DNA of 64,000 nt from JAEXOD01 sp963667875 (GTDB lineage Bacteria; Bacteroidota; Ignavibacteria; Ignavibacteriales; Melioribacteraceae), in contig CAXXGC010000006.1 of NCBI GenBank assembly GCA_963667875.2, positions 62,001-126,000 on the forward strand, given 5' to 3'. The first letter of the stretch is position 1; every line of letters begins with the position of its first letter. The notes beneath the pieces are model-generated. The model was not told the DNA's origin and did no database searches. It saw nothing but the letters and a program-made list of their open reading frames with translations. A program made the position numbers and the translations under genes. Shown here one piece after another: positions 45,044 to 54,512 of the stretch.

Positions 45044-46234
45044 ATGGGACCATTAGTTCCTGATATAATTGGAAATGATTTAAATTTTATTGTTGCTTTA
45101 ATTATTGGTATTTTATTCGGGGCAATTTTAGAACAGGCAGGTTTTTCAACTTCAAAGAAACTTGTAGGTTTGTTTTACGGATACGATTTTACAGTTTTAC
45201 GAGTATTTTTTACTGCCGGAACCGTTGCTATGATTGGTGTATTAGCCCTTTCTCATTTCGGTTACCTCGATATGAATCTTGTTTATATTAATCCAACTTT
45301 TTTGTGGTCGGCTATTGTTGGCGGTTTAATAATGGGACTTGGATTTGTTATTGGCGGTTTTTGCCCCGGTACAAGTGTTTGCGCGGCCGCAATTGGTAAA
45401 ATAGACGCCATGATATTTGTAGGCGGAAGTATAATTGGGGTTCTATTTTTTGCCGAAGGTTATCCCCTTTTTGAAGGATTATATAAAGCATCTAATTTAG
45501 GAAGTCCGCAAATTTTTACAACTTTGGGTATGTCGCAGTCGTTATTTGCTTTTTTATTAGCAATTGTTGCTGTTTCAGCTTTTTGGGCTGTATCTATTGT
45601 TGAAAATAAAGTTAATAAAGTAAAATCACCTTTAATTAAATTTACTCCTTATTATGTTTCATTAGGTGCAATTGGATTGTTAATAGCAGTTTCGGCTTTT
45701 GTTTTTACCGATAGAAAAGAATCTTTGCTTGATAAAGTAAAAGATACAGAATTTGTAAATAATTACAAATTAAATTATATCACTTCCGATGAGTTGGCTT
45801 TTAGGATTATTGATAATGATAAAAAAATTCAAATTATCGATTTTAGATCTACTGATGAATTTAAGAAATTTAATCTTCCAAAATCTACTTTATTTACAGT
45901 TGATAATTTGTTTGAAAAAGAGCCAAATCAGGTATTAACATTACGTCACAAATCCAAGATAATTATTGCAGATGACGAACTATCTGCAAAAAAGATAGCT
46001 GTTATTGCATCCGAATTAGGATTTAAAAATTTACGGGTACTTGTCGGTGGGTTATCTGATTTTAAAAACAACATTATTGAATTTAAGGCTCCAAGTGTTG
46101 TTAATAACAAACAAGAAACCGATACATACCGTTTTAGAACAAAAGCAAGTATTTTGATTAAACAGTTAATTGAAAAGAACAAAACTGCCGGTGCTGTTGA
46201 AAAGAAACAAAAACGTGTAATTGGCGGTTGTTAA
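45044..46234 (+). CDS. YeeE/YedE-family transporter fused to cysteine-less rhodanese-like domain
   Basis: The first ~235 residues are a second YeeE half with LEQAGFSTSKKLVGLF and GFVIGGFCPGTSVCAAAIG (the conserved Cys in GFCPGTS). The C-terminal part (about 245-350) has a rhodanese-like fold: KIQIIDFRSTDEFKKF, then HKSKIIIADDELSAKKIAVI where the active Cys loop should be. No cysteine is present in that loop, so it is not a sulfurtransferase of the usual kind and may be a binding domain. The extreme C-terminus is KRVIGGC, a lone exposed cysteine. It lies 15 bp after the half-size transporter and is the last operon gene. Confidence 0.87.
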   Translation: MGPLVPDIIGNDLNFIVALIIGILFGAILEQAGFSTSKKLVGLFYGYDFTVLRVFFTAGTVAMIGVLALSHFGYLDMNLVYINPTFLWSAIVGGLIMGLGFVIGGFCPGTSVCAAAIGKIDAMIFVGGSIIGVLFFAEGYPLFEGLYKASNLGSPQIFTTLGMSQSLFAFLLAIVAVSAFWAVSIVENKVNKVKSPLIKFTPYYVSLGAIGLLIAVSAFVFTDRKESLLDKVKDTEFVNNYKLNYITSDELAFRIIDNDKKIQIIDFRSTDEFKKFNLPKSTLFTVDNLFEKEPNQVLTLRHKSKIIIADDELSAKKIAVIASELGFKNLRVLVGGLSDFKNNIIEFKAPSVVNNKQETDTYRFRTKASILIKQLIEKNKTAGAVEKKQKRVIGGC

Positions 46235-46251
46235 AATTTTGATTTAGTTAT

Positions 46252-46294
46252 AATACTGATTGGATGTTTTTTATGTCATCATTCAGTCAGTATT
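46252..46294. terminator. Weak bidirectional hairpin between convergent genes
   Basis: AATACTGA and TCAGTATT pair, with partial further pairing inside, followed by a T-rich stretch. It lies 18 bp after the sulfur operon and 73 bp beyond the end of the opposed signalling operon. Confidence 0.45.
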
Positions 46295-46366
46295 TTATAT
46301 TTCGTTGTTATCTTCTCTGATTGTTCATATCAAAATACTTAAAATCATAATTCAAACAATTTTTAA

Positions 46367-47458
46367 TTATATTTTTATTTTAACTAAATTATGTATTCTG
46401 CCAAGCTCTAAATAACCATGAAGTCGTAATTTAATAACCTGTGTAATTTCTTGTCCCCTGCCAATTAAAACAACTCCTCCTTTATCCACTACATCCAAAT
46501 CAATTATCATTCCTGGTTTAAGTTCAGATATTCTTAAATACTCTTGATTTAATCTTTCTTTTTTGGAAACCGCTTTTTTTAATTCAATTAGCTGAAGAGC
46601 TTCTTCTTCTTTTCTTTTCCCTTCCAAAAAATGATCTAGATCTAATGCTTTTTTTAATATTTTTGCAATAGTATAGGTTTCGTTGTCCTCTTTTTCATTT
46701 AGAGGAAATTGATCGGGATTTATCCTTTTTAACTGCAAAGAGATTGCTTGGGCTACTGATTCTAATCTTGGAATATTTTTTAATAAAGCTTCGCCAACCT
46801 CGGGATGTGAGGTGTATAATTTATTCTCTGCAAGTGTTAATGTTTTGCTGTGTTCAATTTTTTCCAATATATCGTTAGGCAATGAAATTAACCCAATTTG
46901 AGATAATAATGCTGCAAGTTCAATTTTATAACTTAAATCTTCCGAAAAAGTTTTAGTAAGTTTTTTTACAATATTTCTCAATCTTACAGCTTTAGAAAAG
47001 GCATAAGGATTCGTGATATCCAATATTTCAATTAATAATTTAATTGCGCCACGTAAAGTCTGTTGAAACAATTCTCTTTCACTTATAATTAATCTATATT
47101 GCTCAAGTCCGTCAACAATTGCTTTATTTAACCTTTCATTTTCACATGGTTTAGTTAAAAATCTAAAAATATTCCCCTCGTTTATGGCTTCTACGGCCGC
47201 ATCAATATCGGCATATCCAGTTAGCATTATACGAACAGTATCAGGAGAAATCATTTTTAAGTTCGAAAAAAACTTGTTTCCATCCATTTCGGGCATTCTA
47301 AAATCGGATACAGCAACTGCAAAGGGTCCATTATTTTTAATTATCTCTAATGCTTCTTGGCCGGATGTTGCTGTCGAAATATCATATTTCCCGCGAAACA
47401 ATCTAATTATACCGCTCAAAATATTGGGGTCATCATCTAAAAAAAGTACTTTTTTCAT
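46367..47458 (-). CDS. Response regulator with degenerate HD-GYP-type output domain
   Basis: A receiver domain (1-125) has the phospho-acceptor Asp52 in VSDFRMPEMDG and acidic pocket DDD. A helical output domain follows that is laid out like HD-GYP c-di-GMP phosphodiesterases: RGAIKLLIEILDITNPYA, then AALLSQIGLISLPNDIL, then SHPEVGEALLKNIPRLESV. The catalytic HD dyad (HDIGK) reads SQIGL, and no GYP is present, so it is unlikely to be a hydrolase. It is the third gene of a minus-strand operon with a histidine kinase and a lone receiver. A protein-binding output is the probable role. Confidence 0.85.
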   Translation of the reverse strand: MKKVLFLDDDPNILSGIIRLFRGKYDISTATSGQEALEIIKNNGPFAVAVSDFRMPEMDGNKFFSNLKMISPDTVRIMLTGYADIDAAVEAINEGNIFRFLTKPCENERLNKAIVDGLEQYRLIISERELFQQTLRGAIKLLIEILDITNPYAFSKAVRLRNIVKKLTKTFSEDLSYKIELAALLSQIGLISLPNDILEKIEHSKTLTLAENKLYTSHPEVGEALLKNIPRLESVAQAISLQLKRINPDQFPLNEKEDNETYTIAKILKKALDLDHFLEGKRKEEEALQLIELKKAVSKKERLNQEYLRISELKPGMIIDLDVVDKGGVVLIGRGQEITQVIKLRLHGYLELGRIHNLVKIKI

Positions 47459-47490
47459 AAGTTTTCAAAAATAATTTATAAAAATAATTA

Positions 47491-50394
47491 TTATTTAGGT
47501 AATTGGATAATAAAAGTTGAACCAATTCCAACTTGCGATTCAACAAATATCTTACCGCTATGTTTATTTACAATAATATCGTGTGCAATTGATAATCCTT
47601 GTCCTGTTCCTTTTCCCACTGGTTTTGTTGTAAAGAATAGATTAAAAATTTTATCAAGGTTCTCTTTTTTTATACCATTTCCTGTATCACTAATTATTAT
47701 TTCAATAAATCCGGCAAAATTTTTAGTAGTAATTGTAATTAACCCTCTTTCTTTTTTACCGCTTTTAATGGCCTCATCAATGGCATGGGCTGCATTAATA
47801 ATGATATTCAAAAAAACCTGATTAATCTCATCAACAGTACAAAGTACTTCAGGTAAATTGTTACACAATTCCAATTTTAAATCTGCAAAATACTTCCATT
47901 CGTTTTTACTAATAGTGGATGTAACTTCGATAGAGTTATTTATATTTGCATAATTTTTATCTTTTTGTCCCGGATGTGAAAAATCTTTCATGGCTTTAAT
48001 GATTTTTATTACTCTATCAATGCCTTCTTGCGATTGTCCGATAGCACTGGGAATTTCAGAAGAATAAAAATCAATATCAAGTTCTTTTCTAACAGTTTGG
48101 TACCATTCAATTAGCATTTTAACCGACATATTAGTTTTGGTAGTAATTAATTTTTCTTCCAACTTCATAATAAAGTCATTAAATTTTGAAAATGCTTCTT
48201 TTTGAAAACGGTTGTTATCATTAATGTATTGCATTGGTGTATTAATTTCGTGAGCAACCCCGGCAGCAAGCTGACCAATAGATTCCATTTTTTGTGAAAA
48301 AGCCAATTGTTTTTCTACATTTAATCTTTCTGTCAAATCCCAAATTACGTAAATATATCCGGTTAAATCACCATTTTTATTTTGCAGCTTATTAACACTA
48401 ATATTGATTACTAAACTTTCTTTCTTTTTAGTTACAATATTAAACGAATCGCTTTTTTCATCATTAGGATTAATAAATTCCATAAATTTAATTGCTTCGT
48501 CTTTTAATCTGTTTTCATCATCATTAAAAATTAGGTTCAAAAAATACCTGATATTTTTTCCAACCAGTTCCTCCTGAGTATATCCAATAATATTTTCAGC
48601 AGCTTTATTAATCGAAATAATGATATCATTTCTGTCAACAGTCATTACTCCATCAGTTATACTTTTTAGGGTAACTTCCAATTCTTCTTTTTCAGAGGCA
48701 ATTAAGTCGTCATTTTCCTTGCGCTTTAAAGCGTTAACAAAAACATTCGCAATTGTTTCCAGCTGCGTAATTTCAAAAAATTCTAAATTTTCCCCTTCAA
48801 TGTTCGATTCAATTCCAATATATCCTTTTAATTCATAATTCGAAACAATTGGAAGAATATACACCGATTTTGTATTATATTTTCGAAAATCATTTTTTTG
48901 AATTCTATAAATATTTAAATTTTCTTCAACATCTTCAATCAAAACCAGAACTTCGGAATTAAGAAGTTTTTTATAAATCTTTAAATTTGAAAGGATTTTG
49001 TAATTTTCTAAAAATGAATTTCCAATAAATTCAGTATTTTTGTACCAGGAATAATTCAACTTTATCATATTTCCGGTTTTTTGAAAAACACCAATAAATG
49101 TTGTATGTAAAAAATCTCCAAGCATTTTAAGATTTTCATTTATTGCTTGGTAAATGCCGCTTCGATCAATTGTTATTAAATTTGAACTAATTTTAGCAAT
49201 AAGTGCCTCAATTGCAACTCGTTGTTTTAATTCATCCTCAACTAAATGACGTGATGTAACATTTCGTAATACACTTAATATTAAAACCGGAGTATGTTCA
49301 ATCGAAATATAAGTATTTAATGATTCAATCCAACATTCGGTTTTATCCCACAAAATTACTTTTTCTTCCGAATGGCTTTTAATTTGATTGGTATTATACC
49401 TTTGTTTGAATATTTCCAGTTTATCCGAATCATCATAATATATTTTTGTAAACCTCTTTCCAATAAGTTCTTCCGACTTTTTACCAACCATTTTACAAAA
49501 CGCTTCATTAACTAAAAGCATTATACCGTTTTCATCAACCAGCCTCATTCCATCAAGAGAATTTTCCCATAAAGTTCTAAATAAAGTTTCTGATTTTTTT
49601 GTTAATTCTTCATTTTCCCTACTTTTGTTATAAATATCTCTTTCAGCAGTAATATCTTGTATCACCCCAATAAAACCACCAAAGCCCCAACTTGAATTTA
49701 AAAATGGTGATTTGGTTACTCGGAAATATTTACATTTGCCGTTTTTACTTTTTATAATCTCTTCGGTTTGTATTGTAACAGTATTCTTGTAGATTTCTTC
49801 ATCATTTTCCAAAAAATTTAGATTTATTTTTTTTGCGTGTAATTTATTCCATTTTTTATTCAGATAATTGAATTTAGAAATTCCGACAAACTTCTCAAAC
49901 GCCATATTACAACTTAACATTATCCCGTTTTTATCTTTGTAGTAAATTGGGGTTGGAATCGAGTCGAGTATTATTTGCGAGAAATTAAAATTTTCCTTAA
50001 TAATTAACTCGGATTTTTTATTAGTAGTAATATTGCATATAATAAATTGTAATAATTCTTTTCTGTTTTCTAAATCAATAATTTTTTTAACTAATATTTT
50101 TACCCAAAATGTCTTTTTATTATTGTTTATTATACATACATCAAGCCCATCAAAATTAAATTTGTCTTTTTTAATATATTCAATTAACCGTTGTTTATCT
50201 TTGGGAATTAATAGATCAGTAAAGTGAAATTCGTTTTTTAAGAGCAATTTTTGATCAAATCCATATTCTTTAATATTTGAGGTAACAAACAAAATTTTAT
50301 ATGAATCGTTATTTTGCAAAAGGAACATTACTGCCGGGAAATCGTTATAAATGCTATTTTGAACAAACAATTGTTCAGCATTTTTTTTCCTCAT
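47491..50394 (-). CDS. Multi-PAS/GAF sensor histidine kinase
   Basis: The 967-residue soluble kinase has no transmembrane segments. Its domains are an N-terminal PAS-like region (1-130), PAS (~140-255), PAS (~270-385), GAF (~390-555), PAS (~575-690), a histidine-phosphotransfer region with VAHEINTPMQY (His about residue 714), and a HATPase domain with NIIINAAHAIDEA, SDTGNGIKKENLDKIF and GKGTGQGLSIAHDI. The input is intracellular (redox, small molecule or light) but not predictable. It lies between two receiver genes, 18 bp and 32 bp away, so phosphotransfer to both is likely. Confidence 0.93.
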   Translation of the reverse strand: MRKKNAEQLFVQNSIYNDFPAVMFLLQNNDSYKILFVTSNIKEYGFDQKLLLKNEFHFTDLLIPKDKQRLIEYIKKDKFNFDGLDVCIINNNKKTFWVKILVKKIIDLENRKELLQFIICNITTNKKSELIIKENFNFSQIILDSIPTPIYYKDKNGIMLSCNMAFEKFVGISKFNYLNKKWNKLHAKKINLNFLENDEEIYKNTVTIQTEEIIKSKNGKCKYFRVTKSPFLNSSWGFGGFIGVIQDITAERDIYNKSRENEELTKKSETLFRTLWENSLDGMRLVDENGIMLLVNEAFCKMVGKKSEELIGKRFTKIYYDDSDKLEIFKQRYNTNQIKSHSEEKVILWDKTECWIESLNTYISIEHTPVLILSVLRNVTSRHLVEDELKQRVAIEALIAKISSNLITIDRSGIYQAINENLKMLGDFLHTTFIGVFQKTGNMIKLNYSWYKNTEFIGNSFLENYKILSNLKIYKKLLNSEVLVLIEDVEENLNIYRIQKNDFRKYNTKSVYILPIVSNYELKGYIGIESNIEGENLEFFEITQLETIANVFVNALKRKENDDLIASEKEELEVTLKSITDGVMTVDRNDIIISINKAAENIIGYTQEELVGKNIRYFLNLIFNDDENRLKDEAIKFMEFINPNDEKSDSFNIVTKKKESLVINISVNKLQNKNGDLTGYIYVIWDLTERLNVEKQLAFSQKMESIGQLAAGVAHEINTPMQYINDNNRFQKEAFSKFNDFIMKLEEKLITTKTNMSVKMLIEWYQTVRKELDIDFYSSEIPSAIGQSQEGIDRVIKIIKAMKDFSHPGQKDKNYANINNSIEVTSTISKNEWKYFADLKLELCNNLPEVLCTVDEINQVFLNIIINAAHAIDEAIKSGKKERGLITITTKNFAGFIEIIISDTGNGIKKENLDKIFNLFFTTKPVGKGTGQGLSIAHDIIVNKHSGKIFVESQVGIGSTFIIQLPK

Positions 50395-50412
50395 TTTTGT
50401 TTCCTCAATAAA

Positions 50413-50790
50413 TTAAATATTATTTAGATATTCTGAAATTCTTTTTAAAAGTTCTTTCTTTAAAACCGGCTTTTGAATAAAACCATCAAGTCCTGCATCT
50501 TTTAAACTTTCCGGATCATCTGTCATAAAATAAGCGGTAAAAGCAATAATTGGTTTATCAACAAATATTTTTTGTTCTTTTAATGTTTTGGCAAGCATAA
50601 TACCATCCATTGGCTGCTTTAGATTTATATCCATTAAAATAAGATCGTAAACATTGTTGGATATTTTTTCTAAAGCTTCTTCAATAAATCCGGCACTATC
50701 AATTATATATGTCCCCTCACACATCTTTTTTATAATTTTAATAGTATCTTGTAAATCCTCAACTAAAAGTATTTTGGGTAAATTATCCAT
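50413..50790 (-). CDS. Single-domain response regulator
   Basis: The 125-residue receiver has Asp54 (LILMDINLKQPMDG), the acidic pair ED near residue 11, a Thr in IAFTAYFM and the conserved Lys in QKPVLKKEL. It has no output domain, as in CheY-like relay proteins. It is the first gene of the operon with the PAS kinase and the receiver-HD-GYP protein, 18 bp ahead of the kinase. Confidence 0.93.
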   Translation of the reverse strand: MDNLPKILLVEDLQDTIKIIKKMCEGTYIIDSAGFIEEALEKISNNVYDLILMDINLKQPMDGIMLAKTLKEQKIFVDKPIIAFTAYFMTDDPESLKDAGLDGFIQKPVLKKELLKRISEYLNNI

Positions 50791-50895
50791 ATATAACCTA
50801 TTAAGTTTTATTAATTTATTATCGATAGAAAATACAAATAATTTAATTAAAATGGTAAGAAAATGAAATAATTTAATTTGATATTACAGATTGGG

Positions 50896-51519
50896 TTAAA
50901 CGGTGAGGTTTTTGATAAATTCTTTTATTTCATTAAAACATGGATTATCAAAGTCCCAGTATTTTTTTTGCGCACCAAGACCTAGATTATTTACAATTGG
51001 AGTTTTAGAAGATAAATAGATTTGTACTTTGGATTTCGATGATTCGAAACTTTTATCTTTATTAGGTATACAACCAATAAAATCACTAATGCAATCATTA
51101 ATTGGCAAATTCTTAATAGACTGTAGACACAAATCCTCAAGCATTCCACAGCTTTTATTATCAGGCATAATAAAAACACCTATTCGTGGATTTCCATTTG
51201 AATATAAACCAGAAGAAATTGGTGCGACATAGTTCTTAGTTCTCAAAACGCTGCAGATACTCTCAAATGCACTTTTGGCATTATTATCAGCGTCTCTAAC
51301 AAAACCAATTGATTCAACATCACTAAAATTAGGAGCTTTAACCAACGTATTAAACTTCGAACTAAAATTTCCTTTTCCCGAAACACCTATCACTTGAATT
51401 TTATTATCATAAGCCATTATTGAAAGCAAAGCCTGAAAAAAATTTTCCTCATCTTTTCCTTCAACTAATAATAGCTTTTTAGAGCTTATCTCTAACCTTT
51501 CAGCACCACTACTGACCAT
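50896..51519 (-). CDS. TOPRIM-like DUF3226 nuclease partner
   Basis: The 207-residue protein has a TOPRIM-type fold: LLLVEGKDEENFF supplies the conserved Glu, and SIGFVRDADNNA the DxD-like acidic motif. It fits the DUF3226 family. It starts 3 bp after the stop of the ATPase gene, so both are one translational unit. In OLD, Gabija and PARIS defence systems, an ATPase with a TOPRIM nuclease senses phage or nucleotide depletion and cuts nucleic acid. Here the pairing suggests a related toxin-effector function. Whether it cuts DNA or RNA is unknown. Confidence 0.8.
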   Translation of the reverse strand: MVSSGAERLEISSKKLLLVEGKDEENFFQALLSIMAYDNKIQVIGVSGKGNFSSKFNTLVKAPNFSDVESIGFVRDADNNAKSAFESICSVLRTKNYVAPISSGLYSNGNPRIGVFIMPDNKSCGMLEDLCLQSIKNLPINDCISDFIGCIPNKDKSFESSKSKVQIYLSSKTPIVNNLGLGAQKKYWDFDNPCFNEIKEFIKNLTV

Positions 51520-51522
51520 ACC

Positions 51523-52590
51523 CTACCAAATTTCCCAATTGTTCTCAATTGAAGTTTTTAAATCTTCGTAAGAAAAATTTATTGCTTGGGTGTTTTCATC
51601 TTTTTTTTCCAATCTATATAATTGCAATAAATCATTCTTTGATTTTTCCAAATTAGTTATTTCCAAACATGCAGTTACACATTCATAAGAGTGTGTTGTT
51701 ACGAATATTTGTACATTAAACTTAATAGCAGCAGCAAATATAGCCTTCCATAAAGATTTTACAGAACTATGATGTAAACCATTTTCTATTTCATCAATTA
51801 ATAAAACACCATCTTTTAATATATACATTGTAACAATATAAGATAAAACTCGCCTAATACCATCTCCCATAAGATTTAATGGAATTAATTTGGCTAAACC
51901 AATATCGGCATAAATTATTGAGTTAACACCAATTTTAATATCAATTAATTTAGGTTCAATTTCTTGTAAAACAGAAATAATATCATTAAGTTTTTTATCA
52001 ATAATAATTTTTTCTAAATTTTTATCTAAATCCAAAAACATTGATCGGGATGTTAAAAAAGAACAATTGAATTCTTTAACAAGTTGCGGTACATTAATAG
52101 TAACCTTTTTATCGATATGAATTTCGGAATAAGGGCGTTTGCGGCGTAGCTCTTTATCGCTTCTAAGAGATTCCAATCTCAAACCATCAATTTTTTTGGA
52201 TTCAACATTGGACAAACTCGATTCAATTGTCCGATTATTTCCATTTGATATATCATAATTATTTGTTAGAGTATTAAAAGTGGGTATCAACTTCAGAATA
52301 CGTTCTTCTTCTTTTCCAATATTTGCTTTAATTAATAATGGTTGTGTAAAATTCATATCATAAAATAAATAAACAAAATCATTATCCGATAAAACAGGTA
52401 AATCTCTAAAAGAATTAATCTTTCCAGGTAATTGTGCATTTGATAAACCTGAAAGCAAAAAAATAGCTTCCAAAACTGATGTTTTACCACAATTATTTTT
52501 CCCGACTAAAAGATTAACCTGTTTAAGACTCTCAATTGTTAATTTTTTAATTCCCCTAAATCCATTAATTGTAATATTGTGGTATTGCAT
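51523..52590 (-). CDS. SMC/OLD-like AAA ATPase (AAA_15/21), partner of TOPRIM gene
   Basis: The 355-residue ATPase has Walker A GKNNCGKTSVLEA (about 30-42) after TINGFRGIKKLTIE, Walker B VLLIDEIENGLHHSS, and the switch FVTTHSYECV, in an ABC/SMC-like arrangement. Between these lies a region with few landmarks (about 100-200) that holds the family-specific insertion. It lacks its own TOPRIM, which is encoded by the next gene. Adjacent genes are a receiver operon and RF3, with no phage or transposase genes nearby. ATP-driven sensing for the downstream effector is the expected role. Confidence 0.83.
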   Translation of the reverse strand: MQYHNITINGFRGIKKLTIESLKQVNLLVGKNNCGKTSVLEAIFLLSGLSNAQLPGKINSFRDLPVLSDNDFVYLFYDMNFTQPLLIKANIGKEEERILKLIPTFNTLTNNYDISNGNNRTIESSLSNVESKKIDGLRLESLRSDKELRRKRPYSEIHIDKKVTINVPQLVKEFNCSFLTSRSMFLDLDKNLEKIIIDKKLNDIISVLQEIEPKLIDIKIGVNSIIYADIGLAKLIPLNLMGDGIRRVLSYIVTMYILKDGVLLIDEIENGLHHSSVKSLWKAIFAAAIKFNVQIFVTTHSYECVTACLEITNLEKSKNDLLQLYRLEKKDENTQAINFSYEDLKTSIENNWEIW

Positions 52591-52742
52591 ATTTTTTTAT
52601 TTTTATTGTTATATTAATTTAAGCTATTAATAATTAAAAATCAAAAACAAACAAAATATTTTGATGAACCCCCCAAATTAATTGTATTTATTTATTGAAT
52701 ATCAACTTTATTAGATAATAATTATTAATTAATAATTAAAAA

Positions 52743-54353
52743 TTACCCTTCGTTTTCTATTTCTACAGTTTGATCGTTATGCTCAATGCTAAACAAAAAT
52801 TCAGCTTTTGGATTTTTTTGTTTGGCCATATTTAACGAAAACTCAGTTTCGGCAATATAAACCAAGTTTTTATTTTTATCGTAAAATAGGTTATTGGAAC
52901 GCAGACGATTTAATTCGTCAATATCTTCTTCGTTAGTGTATTTTACCCAGCAGGCTCGGTAAAAGTTATAAGGAACAAAATCGCAGCTGGCACCAAATTC
53001 GTGTAATAATCTGTATTTAATAACGTCAAATTGTAATTCGCCAACAACACCAATTACTTTTCTGTTGCCATAGCTGTGGATAAACAATTGAGCCAACCCT
53101 TCATCTGTTAATTGACTTACACCTTTTTCGAGTTGTTTTGTTTTAAATGGATCGGTATTACGTAATTCCCTGAATATTTCAGGTGAAAAACGTGGAATTC
53201 CTTTAAACATATATTTTGCGCCTTCTGTTAAAGTATCCCCTATTTTGAATATGTTTGAATCGTACAAACCAATTACGTCACCCGGATAAGCATCCTCTAT
53301 AAGGTTTTTGCTTTGGGCCATAAAACTTGCGGGGTTAGGAAATTTAATATCTCTGTTTAACCTGACATGATGATAAAATTTATTTCTTTCAAATTTACCG
53401 GAACATACCCTTAAAAATGCAATTCTATCTCTATGGCGCGGATCTAAATTTGCCTGTATCTTAAACACAAAGCCGCTAAATTCCGGAGTATCAGGCTGTA
53501 ATTCACCATCTGTGGTTGTTCGCGAACGTGGAGATGGTGCAATACTTACAAATGTATCCAATAATTCTTTTACACCAAAATTATTTAATGCGCTTCCAAA
53601 AAATACAGGAGAAAGGTTCCCGTCTGAGTATTTTTTTGCATCATAGTTTTGATAAACTCCATCAATTAATTCTATCTCTTCTTTTAGTTTTACTGCATCA
53701 AGACCAAACAACTCATGTAATTCGGGATCATCTAATCCGTTAAAGGTTTTAACTTCATCTTCAATTTTTGTTTTATTGGAAAAGAAAAAATTAAATGTAT
53801 TTTGATAAATATTATAAACGCCTCTAAAACTAACACCCATACCAAGCGGCCATGTCATTGGTCTGGTGTTAATATCCAGCTTAGCTTCAATTTCATCCAA
53901 CAATTCAATAGGAGGTCTTCCCTCTCTATCAAGTTTATTAATAAATATAATTACTGGAGTATTCCGCATTCTGCAAACATTCATTAATTTTTCAGTTTGT
54001 TCCTCAACACCTTTTACACAATCAATAACTAAAATAACACTATCAACCGCAGTTAACGTACGATAAGTATCTTCAGCAAAATCCTTGTGTCCCGGTGTAT
54101 CAAGCAAATTTATTTTGCAACCATTATAATTAAATGAAAGAACTGATGTTGCAACAGAAATTCCGCGTTGTTTTTCAATTTCCAAAAAATCGGATGTGGC
54201 TGATTTTGTTATTTTATTTGATTTAACAGCACCGGCTATATTTATTGCACCGCTATAAAGTAATAGTTTTTCTGTTAAAGTTGTTTTTCCGGCATCAGGG
54301 TGACTAATGATAGCAAAAGTTTTTCGTTTATCTATTTCTTTTTGAATACTCAT
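52743..54353 (-). CDS. prfC: Peptide chain release factor 3
   Basis: The 536-residue GTPase has G1 SHPDAGKTTLTEK, the switch region RGISVATSVLSF, G3 DTPGHKDFAEDT and G4 INKLDREG. EF-Tu-like domain II and the RF3-specific C-terminal domain (LQFDVIKYRLLHEFGA) follow. RF3 is a cytoplasmic GTPase that recycles RF1/RF2 from the ribosome after peptide release. Length and order match the family. It is a single gene, 152 bp beyond the ATPase gene on the same strand. Confidence 0.97.
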   Translation of the reverse strand: MSIQKEIDKRKTFAIISHPDAGKTTLTEKLLLYSGAINIAGAVKSNKITKSATSDFLEIEKQRGISVATSVLSFNYNGCKINLLDTPGHKDFAEDTYRTLTAVDSVILVIDCVKGVEEQTEKLMNVCRMRNTPVIIFINKLDREGRPPIELLDEIEAKLDINTRPMTWPLGMGVSFRGVYNIYQNTFNFFFSNKTKIEDEVKTFNGLDDPELHELFGLDAVKLKEEIELIDGVYQNYDAKKYSDGNLSPVFFGSALNNFGVKELLDTFVSIAPSPRSRTTTDGELQPDTPEFSGFVFKIQANLDPRHRDRIAFLRVCSGKFERNKFYHHVRLNRDIKFPNPASFMAQSKNLIEDAYPGDVIGLYDSNIFKIGDTLTEGAKYMFKGIPRFSPEIFRELRNTDPFKTKQLEKGVSQLTDEGLAQLFIHSYGNRKVIGVVGELQFDVIKYRLLHEFGASCDFVPYNFYRACWVKYTNEEDIDELNRLRSNNLFYDKNKNLVYIAETEFSLNMAKQKNPKAEFLFSIEHNDQTVEIENEG

Positions 54354-54512
54354 TTTATATAAATTTTTAATATGGGAAAATTATTATCGTTTTTGTGTGT
54401 TTTTATGCGGTAATCAAGAAAAAACCGTTTTTACCAAAAATATTTTTAAACAGCTTTAAATATACAAAAGTTTTAAACTATTTGATAGTCAATAATAAAA
54501 GACAAGTTTTGA

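Noticed and set aside
52700..52742. AT palindrome downstream of prfC as terminator
   Set aside because: It is built of TTAATTATTAATTA-type sequence with no G-C stem and no clear U-run.
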